Below the pieces are notes generated by a model. The model worked only from the letters and a program-made list of their open reading frames with translations. It was not told the origin of the DNA and made no database searches. Of a DNA stretch of 64,000 nucleotides, positions 1 to 11,793 are shown in pieces. Source of the DNA: Chelonoidis abingdonii (taxonomy: Eukaryota; Chordata; Testudines; Testudinidae); assembly GCF_003597395.2 (NCBI RefSeq), contig NC_133770.1:298217827-298281826 (forward strand), in the 5' to 3' direction. Within the stretch, counting starts at the first letter, position 1, and every line of letters starts with the position of its first letter. The position numbers and the translations under genes were made by a program.

Positions 1-344
1 GCTGGTAATTAAGCTTAGAGGGTTCATGCTAGCTTCTCAGTTTATGAACGCTAAGGTTCAAATCTGAGTAGAAAGCTACGACAGTTGTACTAACATTGGC
101 TCCCTTACACTTTAACTGTTAGGTGGGAGTTTAGACTCCTTCGGGCCTGCTAATTAGCATCACCTCTGAATGCTGTGCTCCAGCTGGAGCCATGGTTAGT
201 CAGCACCAGTCTCCTAGGTGTGCTTTCTGATACCACACCTATCAATGTTGTCTAAGAAGCATCCGTAACCATTAAGTTGCAAAGTATGATGTTTGATAAG
301 GGCTTGTCTGCATGAGGAAAGTTACCAGCATACTTTGGCTTCAA
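1..344. other. 5' intron sequence, nothing recognised
   Basis: AT-rich non-coding sequence. There is no exon, CpG-rich stretch or recognisable repeat apart from a hAT-like end motif (CTTGTCTGCATGAGG) near 305. Confidence 0.4.
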
Positions 345-716
345 ACAATTAGATTTTTATCAGTAAATGTTGATTTCATGCCCCCACTCCCTTCCCAAAC
401 GGACCGAAAAATATATCCATCAGTAATAATAGAAATTTACAGATAGGCAAAGTAAGAAAAATGCCGCTTGCCAACTTTAGTTTGATTTAAGGATATTTAT
501 TTTGTATATTTTGATGTGATGACAATTTGTGCTTTGATGGTTACAAAGCTTTAACTTTTTGAATCTCAACATCTACTGTCATTAAGTTGTCTGATTCCCT
601 TCCCCCCCATAAGTTCCCAAATTGTGAACATTTAAATTGATAAAAATAAAAATGGTTAAAAGTAAACATTGATATTATCTCTCAAAATTGTTTAAAAAAA
701 TTTGATTTTTGCCAAG
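345..716 (+). repeat. unclassified AT-rich dispersed repeat, copy 1
   Basis: Shares long, diverged matches in the same orientation with 10850-11190, 30345-30600 and 36640-36755. Shared landmarks in order: TAAATGTTGATTTCA, CCATCAGTAAT.ATAGAAATTT, AAGTAAGAAAAATGC, TTTAAGGATATTTA, ATCTCAACATCTACT, and an A-rich 3' part ending near GCCAAGCTTGC. No TIR, poly-A tail or coding capacity seen. Confidence 0.7.
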
Positions 717-3700
717 CTTGCTTGTTAGCATATCTCCCTGTGTAGGTGCTCCTGTAACAGAATAAGTGTCCACATGAGGATTTATACAAGGATAACTACA
801 GCAGTATAATTATACTTGTAAACTTCCCCATGTAGACACATCTTAAGTCAGCAGGAATTACCAGATGACATGTAAGGGGCCTCGTCTATCTTTTGTCCCC
901 TCCATTTTGCATGAGACCAACCTCTCACTCTTTCACAACACTGAAACAGCTCTAGCACATTTCTGCAGAACACTTTGTTTTCCTTTTGTGTTGGACAGCG
1001 AATGTAATGTTTGGCAGGCTCTTTGGGCCTAGAACAGACTTGCTAGAATAATACTGGCTCTAATCCTGGTTTGTCAGAGGCAATAAACTTCAGTGCTGGA
1101 CACAATTTGTGTAACTTAATGACCCATACCTTATTCATTCCCATAGCATCTTAACATGCTGTACTCTACATACATACAATCCGTGCTGCGTTCTGACTGT
1201 TCTATTCATGCAACAAAGATTATGTACACCTGTTGACTGAGGAGATGCTGTATGTTTACTTACCTGGTTTAAAGTCCACTGCAAAGGATGGCTAAAATCT
1301 TGAGTTAAATCTTGAATTTCACTCAGAATGTGACTTGCGCAACTGTAGCGACTGCACACGGAAATGCCTTTAATATCCAGTAAAGGCCTGAGAGGTTACC
1401 ACAACTTCATTTAATTACAGTTATGTTTCAGGATTGGGTTTAAGGTCATGCAGGAAATAATCAAGCAAGGAAATTCCTACTTAAGTTTAAAAGCCATCCC
1501 ATGTGCCCCCTCTTGACTGGCTTTGGAAGAAATATCCTCACTGAAAACTGTAGTGTAATTTTTGTTTATACTACATTTTTAAATTTCCAGGGACTCTGGT
1601 CAGCAGAAACAGGCAACTGTTCTTTGTTCATTTGAGTGCAGACTGTCCGAGGAGATCCACAGTATGGGAGAGATTTTTTCCAAAAGTGCCTGACTGAGTT
1701 AGGTGCCTAACTCCCATTTAGCTTTGAATTAGAGTTAAGTACCTACCCTCACTTAGGTGAGATTTTCAAAAGCACCTATGCTCTCAAACTTCTGTTAATT
1801 CTTGTGCTGGTCTCTCACTTTAAATCTGAAGAACCTTCATTTTAGATTATTTGCTTGTTTTCTCATAGATAAAAATGTCTTGAGGTAAAATGCTGGCTGA
1901 ATTTTCTCCTTTCCTTCAGTTTAAAATTAGTTGCATTTTAAAATGGCAAGGACAGCTAGAGACGAGAATCTAGATCTTAGTTACTACCTACTGTAGCTGT
2001 TGCATAGTGCTCATTCTAACAACTGTTCAGTAATGATACTTTGTGATAGTAAAGCCTTTTGAAGATTAGAAGTGCTAAGTATCTCCCAGGGTGGTGGGAG
2101 GGTTACTCAGTTTTACTGTGGGTGGAGGAAGATGAGGCAGAGAGATCAAATGAATTTCCTAAAAGCAGTAAGTCTCAAGATCCTGACTTGCATTCCTATG
2201 CTTAAACCACCCCTCCCATAACCCTGTGCTACATGATCCAGTTAATACCCGTCTTTCCAGTACAATTTTACTGCATTTTCTGACTGGCTCAGGAGCATGG
2301 GTGGGAATTGAAAACTATCTCCTGAAACTTGATTGATTAAATGGTGAGATGTAATATTCAACTAAAAAGGCAGTAAATGAGCACTTGTTCAAATGCTTGC
2401 TTTTATAAACTCATGACTCTGTGAGCAGCACAGTGCATATTTCTTATCGGAAGCTACATAGTATTGTGGGCAAATCCCAAGAGTGCAACTTCCCAGGCTG
2501 CTGTATAATGAAAATATTAAGTTTAATCCTGCCTTGCCTCATCTCACGTCTGTGATTAGGATGTTCCTGGAGGCATACAGGAAGGCCAGAGTTTCCCAAA
2601 GTGACTGGGGTTTTTGGGTGCTTAATTGGAAACACTTTAAAGGGGTTGGATATTAAGAGTGTGGGTGCTCAGCATGTTTTGAGAATCTGGCTCCTTTAAG
2701 ATGTCCCAAGTTGGGCGCTGAAAAATGGATAAACCCAAATCACTAGTCATTTTTGAAAAATTTGGCCTGAGAGATTATCAAAATCTAGTGTTCTCTCTTC
2801 TTTGCTTGTTATCCCTGTGGAATTATCAACTTTCACTTTTTCTGATAGTTTTGCCAAAGCTGTGATACTCTAAAAGATAAAGTTATGTAGGTAAAGGCTT
2901 TGATTTGAGTGGGGAAACATTATTAAAGTCATTACTATATTTTAGCTTCACTTTTACTGGTTAAAAGGAGAGTTTCCTATACATCTCTCAAATCAATAAA
3001 AAGATGTTACCATTGTCCATGTGGAAATCTGCCTCTGCTACAGTGTGTGATCATGTTAAAATATGGCTGGGGAGGAAATCCTCTCAAAGAAAACATCTGT
3101 TGCTTCTAAGAGCTCTGTCTCCTTTGCCATGGGTATATATGTCAGCATCCACACCTGTGTTTTGTTTGCCTCGCCTCTATCCCTTCAAGGAGGTACATAA
3201 AGATTTGCTTAATTAAACTTCTTGTGGTTAGGGATGGGATTTTTCATGAATGTAGTCATATCTGATATCCATTTTAAGGGATCCCTAAGTGTTACGTTTC
3301 TTCTGAACCAATTTCTTTTAGACATTTTAGTCTCCTTGAATCTGCTGTGATGATTCTTAACAGGTTCTCTTAGAAATTGTCACTGAGACTTGATTGTCTG
3401 TTTTTAGTGACTCTGTTTTCCTTCACTTGACTAGTAGTACCTAGATGCTCCTTTGAGGTCCCCCAGCCTGCTCCACTTTAGCTTGGAAAAACTGGCACAA
3501 TCCCAGATTAGGGCTCTGTGGCTGCAAGATTCCTCATTCTTACTAAGAATGGCAAGATTCAATCTCTTCTTATATTAAATTCACTTTAATGAAGAAGCAG
3601 ATTGTTTGTTTGTTTGCAAAATGGGTGTGGACCTTTTGAGAGTTCAGCATTTGCTCCTTAAAACAATCGTCCTTGAGGATGTTTGTTTTCAGCATCTTAG

Positions 3701-5648
3701 ACCTGAGGTTTGTGAGGCAGCTAGTTTTTAGTCCCAGTGACCCATTTAATTTATCCAGAAAGTTCATGATCTCCCTCTCTGCCTTTCTCCAGTCTTTGTA
3801 ATGCATGCACAGATTACTTTTTGTGTCACATCTGAGCATTAATCAGAGTATTAGAAGCTGAGGAACAGAGGTCATGCCATCAGCTATGTTAGTCTGCATA
3901 CTGAATGCTGCTCAACAATAATCACAAACGTCCATCCATGCTTATACCAGTAACTCGCTCAAATCAGTCTTTTTGTATGATTTATAATCTACTGGGGACT
4001 AACTGTTCTGGATATTTTGAAATTACCTGGAATCTTTTCACAAGCAACATTTCCCACCCCCACATCAGTTTTTAATCAAAACAAATATGATCTCATTATT
4101 TTTCCACTCCTAAATAAGTTGCACTTATTTCCTGTCCATTTTTTTTTTTTTTTTTAAATTAGGGTAGGTTTCCAAATCCACATTATCTCTTTTGCAATCA
4201 AGAATTAGGTTTTTATTGGCCTCTACATAATAATATCATGAACCAGAGGCCTGTAGTTTCTCCTTCCGAGACTTTCTTGCAGCTGTGTTGGCCACGTAGC
4301 AGTCTTTGGCTGCATTTATAAGACCACTACCTCCTCTCAGCATGAAGCACATTATCACCTATTCTATAATCGGTATTATTCCCCAAGCAGTACCTCCTTT
4401 AAGCAAGGAGGAGAGACAAGACTTCACAAAGTCCACTGGGGACTTCTCCGTGCAAATTTAACTTTATCATCATCTAAGCACATACTCGGGTACCGTGATG
4501 GGTGTTGTAGAAAATGTGTCCACAGCTAGGCATGGAACCTCACAGTCTAACACAGATTTCCTACCCACCAGACCCTGCTACTTAGGGGAGTGCAAGGAAG
4601 TGATACTCTGTCCCTATCCCCCATCAGGAGAAGACAAGTGAAATAAGCTGATGCCACGTGAGAAGCTAAAGTAAGCTAGTCTCAGTGGCTAAAAAATAAA
4701 TAAAAGTGATGCCTTTGTTTTGGGTTTTGATCTAATCAGAGCTATAGTGAGTCTTGAGAAGGCCCGAAAAGAGGAGGAGGAGGAGGAGTTAGTCTTTTAT
4801 TCTAAAGCTATGGCTCTATGTGGCGGCTGGAAATAAGGCCATTTTGTTGCTTTGAAAGAACTTCACAAGAGAGATTCTGAGTGACTGTCCACTCTCAGTT
4901 CTGGGGGCCAGCATGTGCCGTAGGCAGAACTGAAGTAGGACCTGTGCTGGCTGCACTGGGGTGAATCAAATTCACCCTATATGTGTAAACTGGCGTGGGT
5001 GGTTTTGTTGGTGCAAATTATCTGAGATTAACATAAGAATAGCAGACTTCCAGGTCTCCATCTTAACACAACTCCCCTGCCTTGGACCCCTCCAAAAAAG
5101 GCTCTTTATTTAGGTCAATGGCACCCCTCGGAGCACATTTCACCATTTATGTTCTATTGTGTGAGGAGCAATTCAATCTTTCTGTGTGGGTAGAGCTTTT
5201 GTGTCACTGTGGAATCTGAGATCCTCCTCCTGACAGTGTTTCTGTTGGGAGTACCCGCTAATATTTCTTTCCCTCCCTTCAAGATAATGTACATTTACTA
5301 TTCCCCAAAGTGATGATTAAACTCATAACAATTCCCTGCCTATAAAGAAACTGACTCAAAGAAATTTTTTAGGGGGATGGGAGGGAGTGGAGGAGAGAAT
5401 AAAAGTGATAAATGGGTTACATTTAAAAGTAATGCCCTGATTTTCAGAGTTGCTGAGCAAGCTCAAATCCTTCTGAATTCAGCAGGAGCTTGTCACCCAT
5501 GGAAAATCAGGATGCTAGTGTCTGGGCTGCAGTTATAGATTTACTGTGATCTGAGGCTCCCAGGGCTTGCTTTCATGCTATGGCCATCTGATAAAGTCCT
5601 GTAAAGGAGACAACATATATTATCTCCTGAGAGATCCCATATTTTTTT
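717..5648. other. 5' intron sequence, no gene recognised
   Basis: Non-coding, with scattered ancient repeat-like phrases (GAGATTTTCAAAAGCACCTA near 1760; a hAT-like end CCATGTAGACACA near 830) too decayed to classify. Small tracts are poly-T at 4139-4155 and (GAG)n near 4769. Short open frames here show no coding signature. Confidence 0.4.
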
Positions 5649-5875
5649 AAAAGCAGCAGAGAATCCTGTGGCACCTTATAGACTAACAGATGTTTTGGAG
5701 CGTGAGCTTTCGTGGGTGAATACCCACTTCGTCAGACGCGGGTCTGCGTCTGACGAAGTGGGTATTCACCCACGAAAGCTCACGCTCCAAAACATCTGTT
5801 AGTCTATAAGGTGCCACAGGATTCTCTGCTGCTTTTACAGATCCAGACTAACACGGCTACCCCTCTGATACTTGA
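5649..5875 (+). mobile_element. Penelope-like element 3' end with perfect palindrome
   Basis: The right part (5746-5875) matches the terminus of the Penelope-like element at 41943-42090, read on the opposite strand. Its landmarks are GTGGGTATTCACCCACGAAA, CTATAAGGTGCCACAGGA and AGACTAACACGGCTACC. The left part (5649-5739) is an exact reverse complement of 5746-5836 across a 6-base spacer, giving 91-bp arms with no mismatch. The lack of divergence between the arms suggests a young event or gene conversion. Confidence 0.85.
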
Positions 5876-6296
5876 TATATTTTTTTAAACTACCTGGATA
5901 TCCACCTAGTAATCCAGGCAGTATAAGTAACAATGGTACAAGACCACTATAACACACTTTCAGAAGGCTCCGTTGTTTCCCAGAGCGCTTGAATAGCTGA
6001 ATAACCTCAGTAGGTGGCTTACTGCAGTGCTCGTCAGTGTGACTATTTATTGTCATTTGCTGAAGGGGCTGAGGCATTTGAAATATCGTGCTAGTGTTGA
6101 TATCAAGGGAGCGGAGGTCAGCAAGTGGTGTCATTCAGTATTGTAGAAGGGAGTGTTAAGGAGGAGCAAGTGACTGTAATTAAGTGACAGTTGGAACCGT
6201 CTGGGTTAGATGCAGATTTCTAAGAATGGTGCAGATAAAGGGAAGAGGGGGACTGAAATATTCAGTAGGTAGCAGATAGCAAACCCTTGTGAAATT

Positions 6297-6530
6297 AAGG
6301 CCTTGTCTAGATTGCTACTTACTATGCTGACTTTTTTTTGCTCAAGGGTGTAAAAAAACACCTGCCCTGAGCCATGCAAATTTCAGCACTGTAAAGTGGC
6401 AGTATAGATAGTGCCCCAGGGCTGAGAGCACAGATCCCAGGGCTGGTAGCTATTCCCCTCGTGGAGGTGGTTTTATTACAGCCCTCCCAGAACTGGAGCC
6501 GCAGTGCTTTAACGTCGGCTGTGTAGATCT
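6297..6530 (+). mobile_element. MITE family A copy (hAT-like, non-autonomous)
   Basis: Ends GGCCTTGTCTAGATT and GTGTAGATC are imperfect inverted repeats. The interior (CTCAAGGGTGTAAAAAAACA and CAGCACTGTAAAGTGGCAGT) matches the copies at 7160, 13818 and 16311. It has no coding capacity. Confidence 0.75.
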
Positions 6531-6846
6531 ATTATGAACTAAAACTACACTTCACACCATATATGTTTATTATTAAGGCAAGTCATTGTCCTTGGCACTT
6601 TGACACAAAGTGAAGAAAGATGATCAGACCTGGAGGAAAGAATATAGAGGCTTTTGTATTTAAAATATTATCTGTTGACTTGCTGCTTGTGGGCAGTGCA
6701 GAAGCAATGGGTCTCCAGGGCGGATTTGAAGAAGAAACAGATGAGACTGGTGGCATAGCAGGGTGGGATAGAAAGGCTGTTCTAAGTTTGGTGAAGATGT
6801 CCTCTTTGAACAGGATATATTGTGACCATCTTTTTTCTCTTAGCAG

Positions 6847-6962
6847 GGCTGTGATCCCTTTGCACAGACCCAGCGCAGCAAACTGCAGCACCGCCGTGCA
6901 CGAATTAACCAACAGATCAACAAGGAGATGAGAATGCGAGCTGGGGCAGAAAACCTCTTCAA
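6847..6962 (+). CDS. RHPN1: RHPN1 exon 2: start of HR1 domain
   Basis: Encodes 38 codons plus two bases, beginning [20 protein letters not shown] and ending AENLF(K). This is the first helix of the antiparallel HR1 coiled coil that contacts Rho-GTP. The acceptor is preceded by a long pyrimidine tract and reads TAGCAG, so the exon could also start three bases earlier and add a Gln. The donor is AA|GTGAGC. Confidence 0.93.
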
Positions 6963-7159
6963 GTGAGCACTGATCCATGTCCAGTGCTAGAACACCTGTG
7001 TGCTGAAGTGCCTCTGAGCTTAGACTGATTATGCTTCTCTCTAGCAGGAGACAATGACATGTGCACTAAAAACATGTCCATTTGTTCGCTTAAAAAGACT
7101 GTTGACTTGGGGTTACTAGGCTACCTGTATTGGAGAGGGGAAGAGTATATTCTGTCACT

Positions 7160-7441
7160 GGGCTTGGCTACACTGGCACTTTACAGCGCTGCAACTTTCG
7201 CGCTCAGGGGTGTGAAAAAACACCCCCCTGAGCGCGGCAAGATGCAGTGCTGTAAAGTGCCAGTATAATCAGGGCGGCAGCGCTGGGAGCACGGCTCCCA
7301 GCGCTGCACGCTACGCCCATAAGGGATGTGGTTTACAAGCAGCGCTGGGAGAGCTCTCTCCCAGCGCTGCGGCTCTGACTACACTCACGCTTCAAAGCGC
7401 TGCCAGGACAGCGCTTTGAAATTTCTAATGTAGCCATACCC
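7160..7441 (+). mobile_element. MITE family A, well-preserved copy
   Basis: Terminal inverted repeats GGGCTTGGCTACACT and TGTAGCCATACCC. The interior holds nested hairpins: CGCTCAGGGGTGTG against CACCCCCCTGAGCG, and two CAGCGCTGGGAG/CTCCCAGCGCTG pairs. It lies in intron 2, about 200 bases after exon 2. Confidence 0.8.
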
Positions 7442-7644
7442 ACTGTTTCCTATACTGGTCAATTGGCGGATAGATAAGGTGACTGAGTAAGACTCTCCCT
7501 GTTAATTATGAGTCTGTTGGTGTGGGCTTTTTCCCTACCTCCTTTTGCAGCATGACTAGAAACCAGAAAGGAAGATCATAACCCTGTGCTGTGCTGCTGA
7601 CCTGGTAATGCTTTATTGGTGGCTTCCACTTCTCACCTGCCACT

Positions 7645-7850
7645 TCTGCATGGTGGGCTAATGCGCACCATGGGGAAGTGATTTCTAAGAGTACTAATAT
7701 GTTGTGCATTAATTGGTCTGTGAGGACCCTGCTGCTGCTCACTAGGGAACTCATAATATGCACTAGCAGGGTCTACACAGACCAATTAATGCGTAACACA
7801 TTAGTGTATATCAAAATCACACCCCCATAGTGCTCAGTACCTCACCATAT
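7645..7850. mobile_element. hairpin MITE with ~90-base inverted arms
   Basis: The sequence from about 7650 to 7745 is imperfectly complementary to about 7755-7845. The core pair GCATTAATTGGTCTGTG (left) and CACAGACCAATTAATGC (right) is perfect, with GGACCCTGCT and AGCAGGGTC just inside. The foldback spans nearly the whole unit, as in foldback-type MITEs. Family not identified. Confidence 0.75.
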
Positions 7851-9634
7851 AGACAAGCTCTAGGTTGCTCCTGGATGTTATGCCTCATCTAATTAAAAAG
7901 ACTTGAAATCGTGCTGTGTTCTTTTCTGCATGACCCTGCTTCATAAAACCAAGGAGAAATGTTCAATGTCAGCAGGAAGGTGCCAGGCTGTGCTGTTTAT
8001 ATCAAAATCCTGAATCGGAGTGATGATACTTGCCATTCATAGGACATCCGAGAATGTGGGCAGCAAGTAGTTCCCCTCCTCCTAACACAGGCATTTCAAA
8101 TCCAGCATAGGGCAAAAAGAGTGGGGGAGCTAGAAGGAATGCAAGGCAAAACACAGGCAATATAATTACTTTGTTGGAGAGTATCAGGAGCACTGGGTCA
8201 AGTTAGGAAGGAAAACACCCCAATGTTGCTCTTTTTCAGGCTGCTGAAGTGTTTGGCTCAGCAGTATGAACACCTTTCCCACTGCTAACTTTCTTTGGCG
8301 AGCCTGTTTTTGAGATTAAACAGGTCCCTTCTGAGCAGGGATTGACCATGAAATCTCAGATTTTGAAGTTTTGGAATTAATGGAAAACCAAAACTTGACT
8401 CAAAATCACCTGAAATTAAAAATCATTTAGTAAAGTATTGCTGTTTTTCCATGGCTTTAAGGATGTGACATTGGTCTCCAGGGATTAACACTGAAGACTT
8501 CTAAGCCCTATCTACCAATGACCCAAAATGTAGTCAAGGAAAGCTGTGACTTGTACTAGTTGGTGGTGCTTACTGTTGAGCAGGCTTTACAGCTATGTGG
8601 GTGGCTGTACATTAGCTGTTGGAGTTAGGACAAGTTCCCATTGTAGACACAACCATACTCCTTAAAATGATCTGTTTGGAGTGTCATTCCTCTTTTCTAA
8701 GAAGCTACAGTGAATGATATGTTTGAAATAAAATGCAGTTTTGTTGCATGGTGTAGTAGGTTTTGTTTGATGGATAAATAAACTGACTGAGACAGTTAAA
8801 CAATGAAAGTCCTTTTCCCATCTTGTTCAAATACCACTGGCTCAGCAAAGTAATTTGAAGTGATTAAGAGGTTGGCAATAAACCATATTTTTAATATCTC
8901 TGTACAAAGAATTAACTAAGCAAACATTTGATAACTCCTCAGTTTGACCAGGACTCATGGTTATATAAGGTATGTTCTTAATGAGATCAAAATGCACCCT
9001 TGTGCAGAGTCTAGTATGAAAACTAGAAACTGTTTGTTTTAAGCAGTGCACTGGCCTTGTGCTGGCATTCTGCACAAAGGTGATTTCACCTTTAATGAAT
9101 GGTTGGCCATTCCCTGGGGGGTTGCACCAATATATGGAAGGTGCCATGTCCTAGCTAAGATGGATAGATTCAGTATCAGACCTTTCTGAAGTGCTGCTGC
9201 CTAGCTGATTCCATTTGCAAACAGAATATAGTCTGACCTGTAACTTATACACTTGGTACTTTAAAGGCTGATTTTTCCTAAAGCTGAAAAAAATTGGGCA
9301 AAATTAACTGGGAGTAAACATTTTAGATGTAAACATGCAAGTGAAAACTCAGAGCTAAGTGTTTTCATATATCCAAACCCTCTTCCCCTCCCTCCCCAAT
9401 TCTGTTTTCATGAAACAAGGCCTCTTCTGTTACAAATCCATCCTGGTTAAAAGGAGGTGAAAGCAACAATTTAGAAAAAATGGGAGAAAAATAAATGGGT
9501 AAGCTGACAGCAGAGAATACAAACCAGCAATTAGAAATTGCAGATAATTGATAAAAGAAGTTAAATGTCAATAAAAACAATCAATGGCCAGTTACAGACA
9601 ATAACAAACAATTCTTTAAATATATTGGGAACAA
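7851..9634. other. intron 2 sequence, nothing recognised
   Basis: Non-coding; no exon-like frame with splice sites and no clear repeat family. A decayed TE end (CCCATTGTAGACACAACC) is seen near 8640. Confidence 0.35.
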
Positions 9635-9985
9635 ATGAAATCATAGCAATGGCATAGACAAGTACGGGAAAATTCGCAATCTTGATGCGAAAGAGGCAGA
9701 AGTGTTCAATAACTACTTCTGTTCTGTACTTGGAAAGAAGTAGGATGATATAAGGCGATTAATTCTGTCAGTAACTAAGGAGGATGTTAAACAGAATTGG
9801 CCGAGGAGCTCTCTGAACCACTTAAGTTATTTTTAACAAAACTCGGAACACGGGAAATTCCAGAGGACTGGAAGGGTAAATGGATGACTCAGGAAAATAT
9901 AGACCACTTTATCCTAGGCAGGCAAAGTTATGGAAAGGCTGATATGAGATGCAATCAGTAAAGAAGTAATAGATGGTAGAATACT
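9635..9985 (+). mobile_element. CR1 LINE fragment (internal ORF2 region)
   Basis: The frames encode, with breaks, the CR1 linker between endonuclease and reverse transcriptase, including F.NYF.SV.GK in the first third and IPEDWK.K..D in the middle. Several frameshifts. 5' and 3' truncated. Confidence 0.7.
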
Positions 9986-10539
9986 TAGAACCCCTGTGCT
10001 TTGAGGTGGTTTTATCTGTTACTGGATCGTGGCATTTGTGAACACAACTTGCCAGAGGCTTAGCCCTGAGCTAGGCTGAGGTATGGCCTTGTCTTTTTTT
10101 TGACTGCACTCAGCTGAATAGAGGCCCAACTTGATTTAGCATGAGAGACTAGAACATGTTTCAGCAGACAGTTTAGGTGTTGTCAGCTTTCCTCTGCCAC
10201 CAGGTTCTCTCTTCCTGTGTGTTTTTCTTGAGCTGATGAGAGGTGCAATTGGCTTGAAAATCTGTCTCATCAAAGCAGGCGACTCATTGCAGCTGAAATC
10301 CTTTCTTCATGTTTACATCTGCTGATGTTAAATAAATGGGAGAGAGAGCAGGGCATTCAGCAGGATGCTGCTACTGAGTGACCAGAGAACTGACTTTGAG
10401 CTGCAATATATTGCTATTTGCACTGGAAAGGCTGCACTTTTCATATCTAAGAATTACACCTAAAAGAGCTAAAAGTTGTGTGTGTAAGTGGGGAATCTCA
10501 GTTGAAAGCGTGTATGTGTAATAAGATTTGAGCCTGTAT

Positions 10540-10660
10540 TGGAGATACTGGCTTGTCTGGTATCACAGGAACTCTGTGGCGGAGGCAGGGACAGAATCCA
10601 GTTCTCCAGAGCAGCATTCAGTGCCTTGATCGTGAGACCATGCTTTCTCTTCTGAAATCC
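10540..10660 (-). repeat. MIR-type CORE-SINE fragment, antisense
   Basis: The order AGGAACTCTGTGGCGGAGGC, CAGAATCCAGTTCTCCAGAG, then AGTGCCTTGATC.TGAGACCA is the reverse complement of the MIR head (accept/own-specified item, question, characteristic 'gggttc' box). Confidence 0.55.
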
Positions 10661-10849
10661 CCTGCCTTGTTCACCACACACTTTCTAACAACTGCAGCAA
10701 ATGAGGCCAGAGGTCCTACAGACAAGTCTCCTTTGCTGCACAGTGCTGATTAATCCCCAAAGCAGGCCCATCCTGTTCACTGAGTAAGGCAGGAGTCATG
10801 TTGAAAAAATAGCATATGATCATGTAATTAAAGACTATCATAATTAGGT

Positions 10850-11190
10850 GCGGAAGAATTAGGGTTTTATTGATAAATGTCAATTTCACCATACACACAC
10901 AAATTGGCAAAAAGTCCATCAGTGATAGAAATTTAGAGAGAGGTACAGTAAGACAAAATGTTGTTTGAACTTTTTGACTTAAGGATATTTACTCTATATA
11001 TTTCAGCATGTTTGCTTTAACAGTTATAAAGCTTCAACTTCTGAATCTCAACATCAGTTGTTGTCTGCTCCCTCTAATTTTTCACAACTATGAAAATTTA
11101 AATTGATAAATAGAAAAAATACTTGAAAATAAACACGTCTGTCCAAATTTTAAAAAATAAAATATGGATTAAGTTCTGCCAAGGTTAATC
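10850..11190 (+). repeat. unclassified AT-rich dispersed repeat, copy 2
   Basis: Same order of landmarks as the copy at 345-716: TTGATAAATGTCAATTTCACC, TCCATCAGTGATAGAAATTT, ACTTAAGGATATTTACT, CTGAATCTCAACATCAGTTG, AAATTTAAATTGATAAATAG. Ends near GTTCTGCCAAGGTT, matching the 3' boundary of copy 1. Confidence 0.7.
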
Positions 11191-11344
11191 ATGGTGCATG
11201 CACACAAGGGGCTGAAATAAAGTAGTTGCACACGCAAGCTTAATTCTGATGTTTTCTAATTTATGAGGGCTTGATTTTGCAACCTGAATGTTCTCTTAGC
11301 AATTTTTGTATGATCATGCATATAGGGACAAAACGGCAATGCTT

Positions 11345-11600
11345 TCTAATGGGAAGGTCACTGGATTAGAACTCAAGAGACCTGGGTTCTGTTTCTGGCT
11401 CTCCCACTGACCTGCTGTGACCTTGGGCTACTCAGTTCACCTTTCTGAGCCTCTGTCTCCTTTCCCATCCTCTCTCTTGTCTATTTGGATTGTAAGCTCT
11501 TTAGGGCAGGGAGTGTGTATTTTCATACAGCACCCAGCTCAGTGGGGCCCCAGTCTTGCTTGGGGACTCTGGGCATTAGTGTATTATGAATCATTAATGA
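11345..11600 (+). repeat. MIR-type CORE-SINE, near full length
   Basis: Head GATTAGAACTCAAGAGACCT and GGGTTCTGTTTCTGGCTCTC, core TGACCTTGGGCTACTCAGTT and CTGAGCCTCTGTC, then tail TTGTAAGCTCTTTAGGGCAG followed by GGGGCCCCAGTCTTGCTTGG. The tail also occurs alone at 25730, 40330 and 41300. Confidence 0.75.
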
Positions 11601-11793
11601 TAATAAAAGGACGTCTTCATACTTATCTGTTAGGGCCTGGCATGTTCCCTGCCTCCATCCCCCTCCAGTTTGCATTCTGTCATATGTTCAAACCTGATGT
11701 TATGAGGCAGAAAAGAGCATGATTTTAAAATGCCAGGAAACAACTTTTTTAAGGTAAGCTTGCCCCTATCCCATGTACTGGGTGGCCCTAGAC

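Noticed and set aside
1..6846. Search for the first coding exon and promoter of RHPN1
   Set aside because: No CpG-rich stretch, no ATG-containing exon with a suitable donor and no match to the short rhophilin N-terminus; the exon is probably outside the window.
6297..7441. Two MITE A copies flanking exon 2 as a device for exon circularisation
   Set aside because: Both copies are in the same orientation, so they would not pair with each other across the exon; each folds on itself instead.
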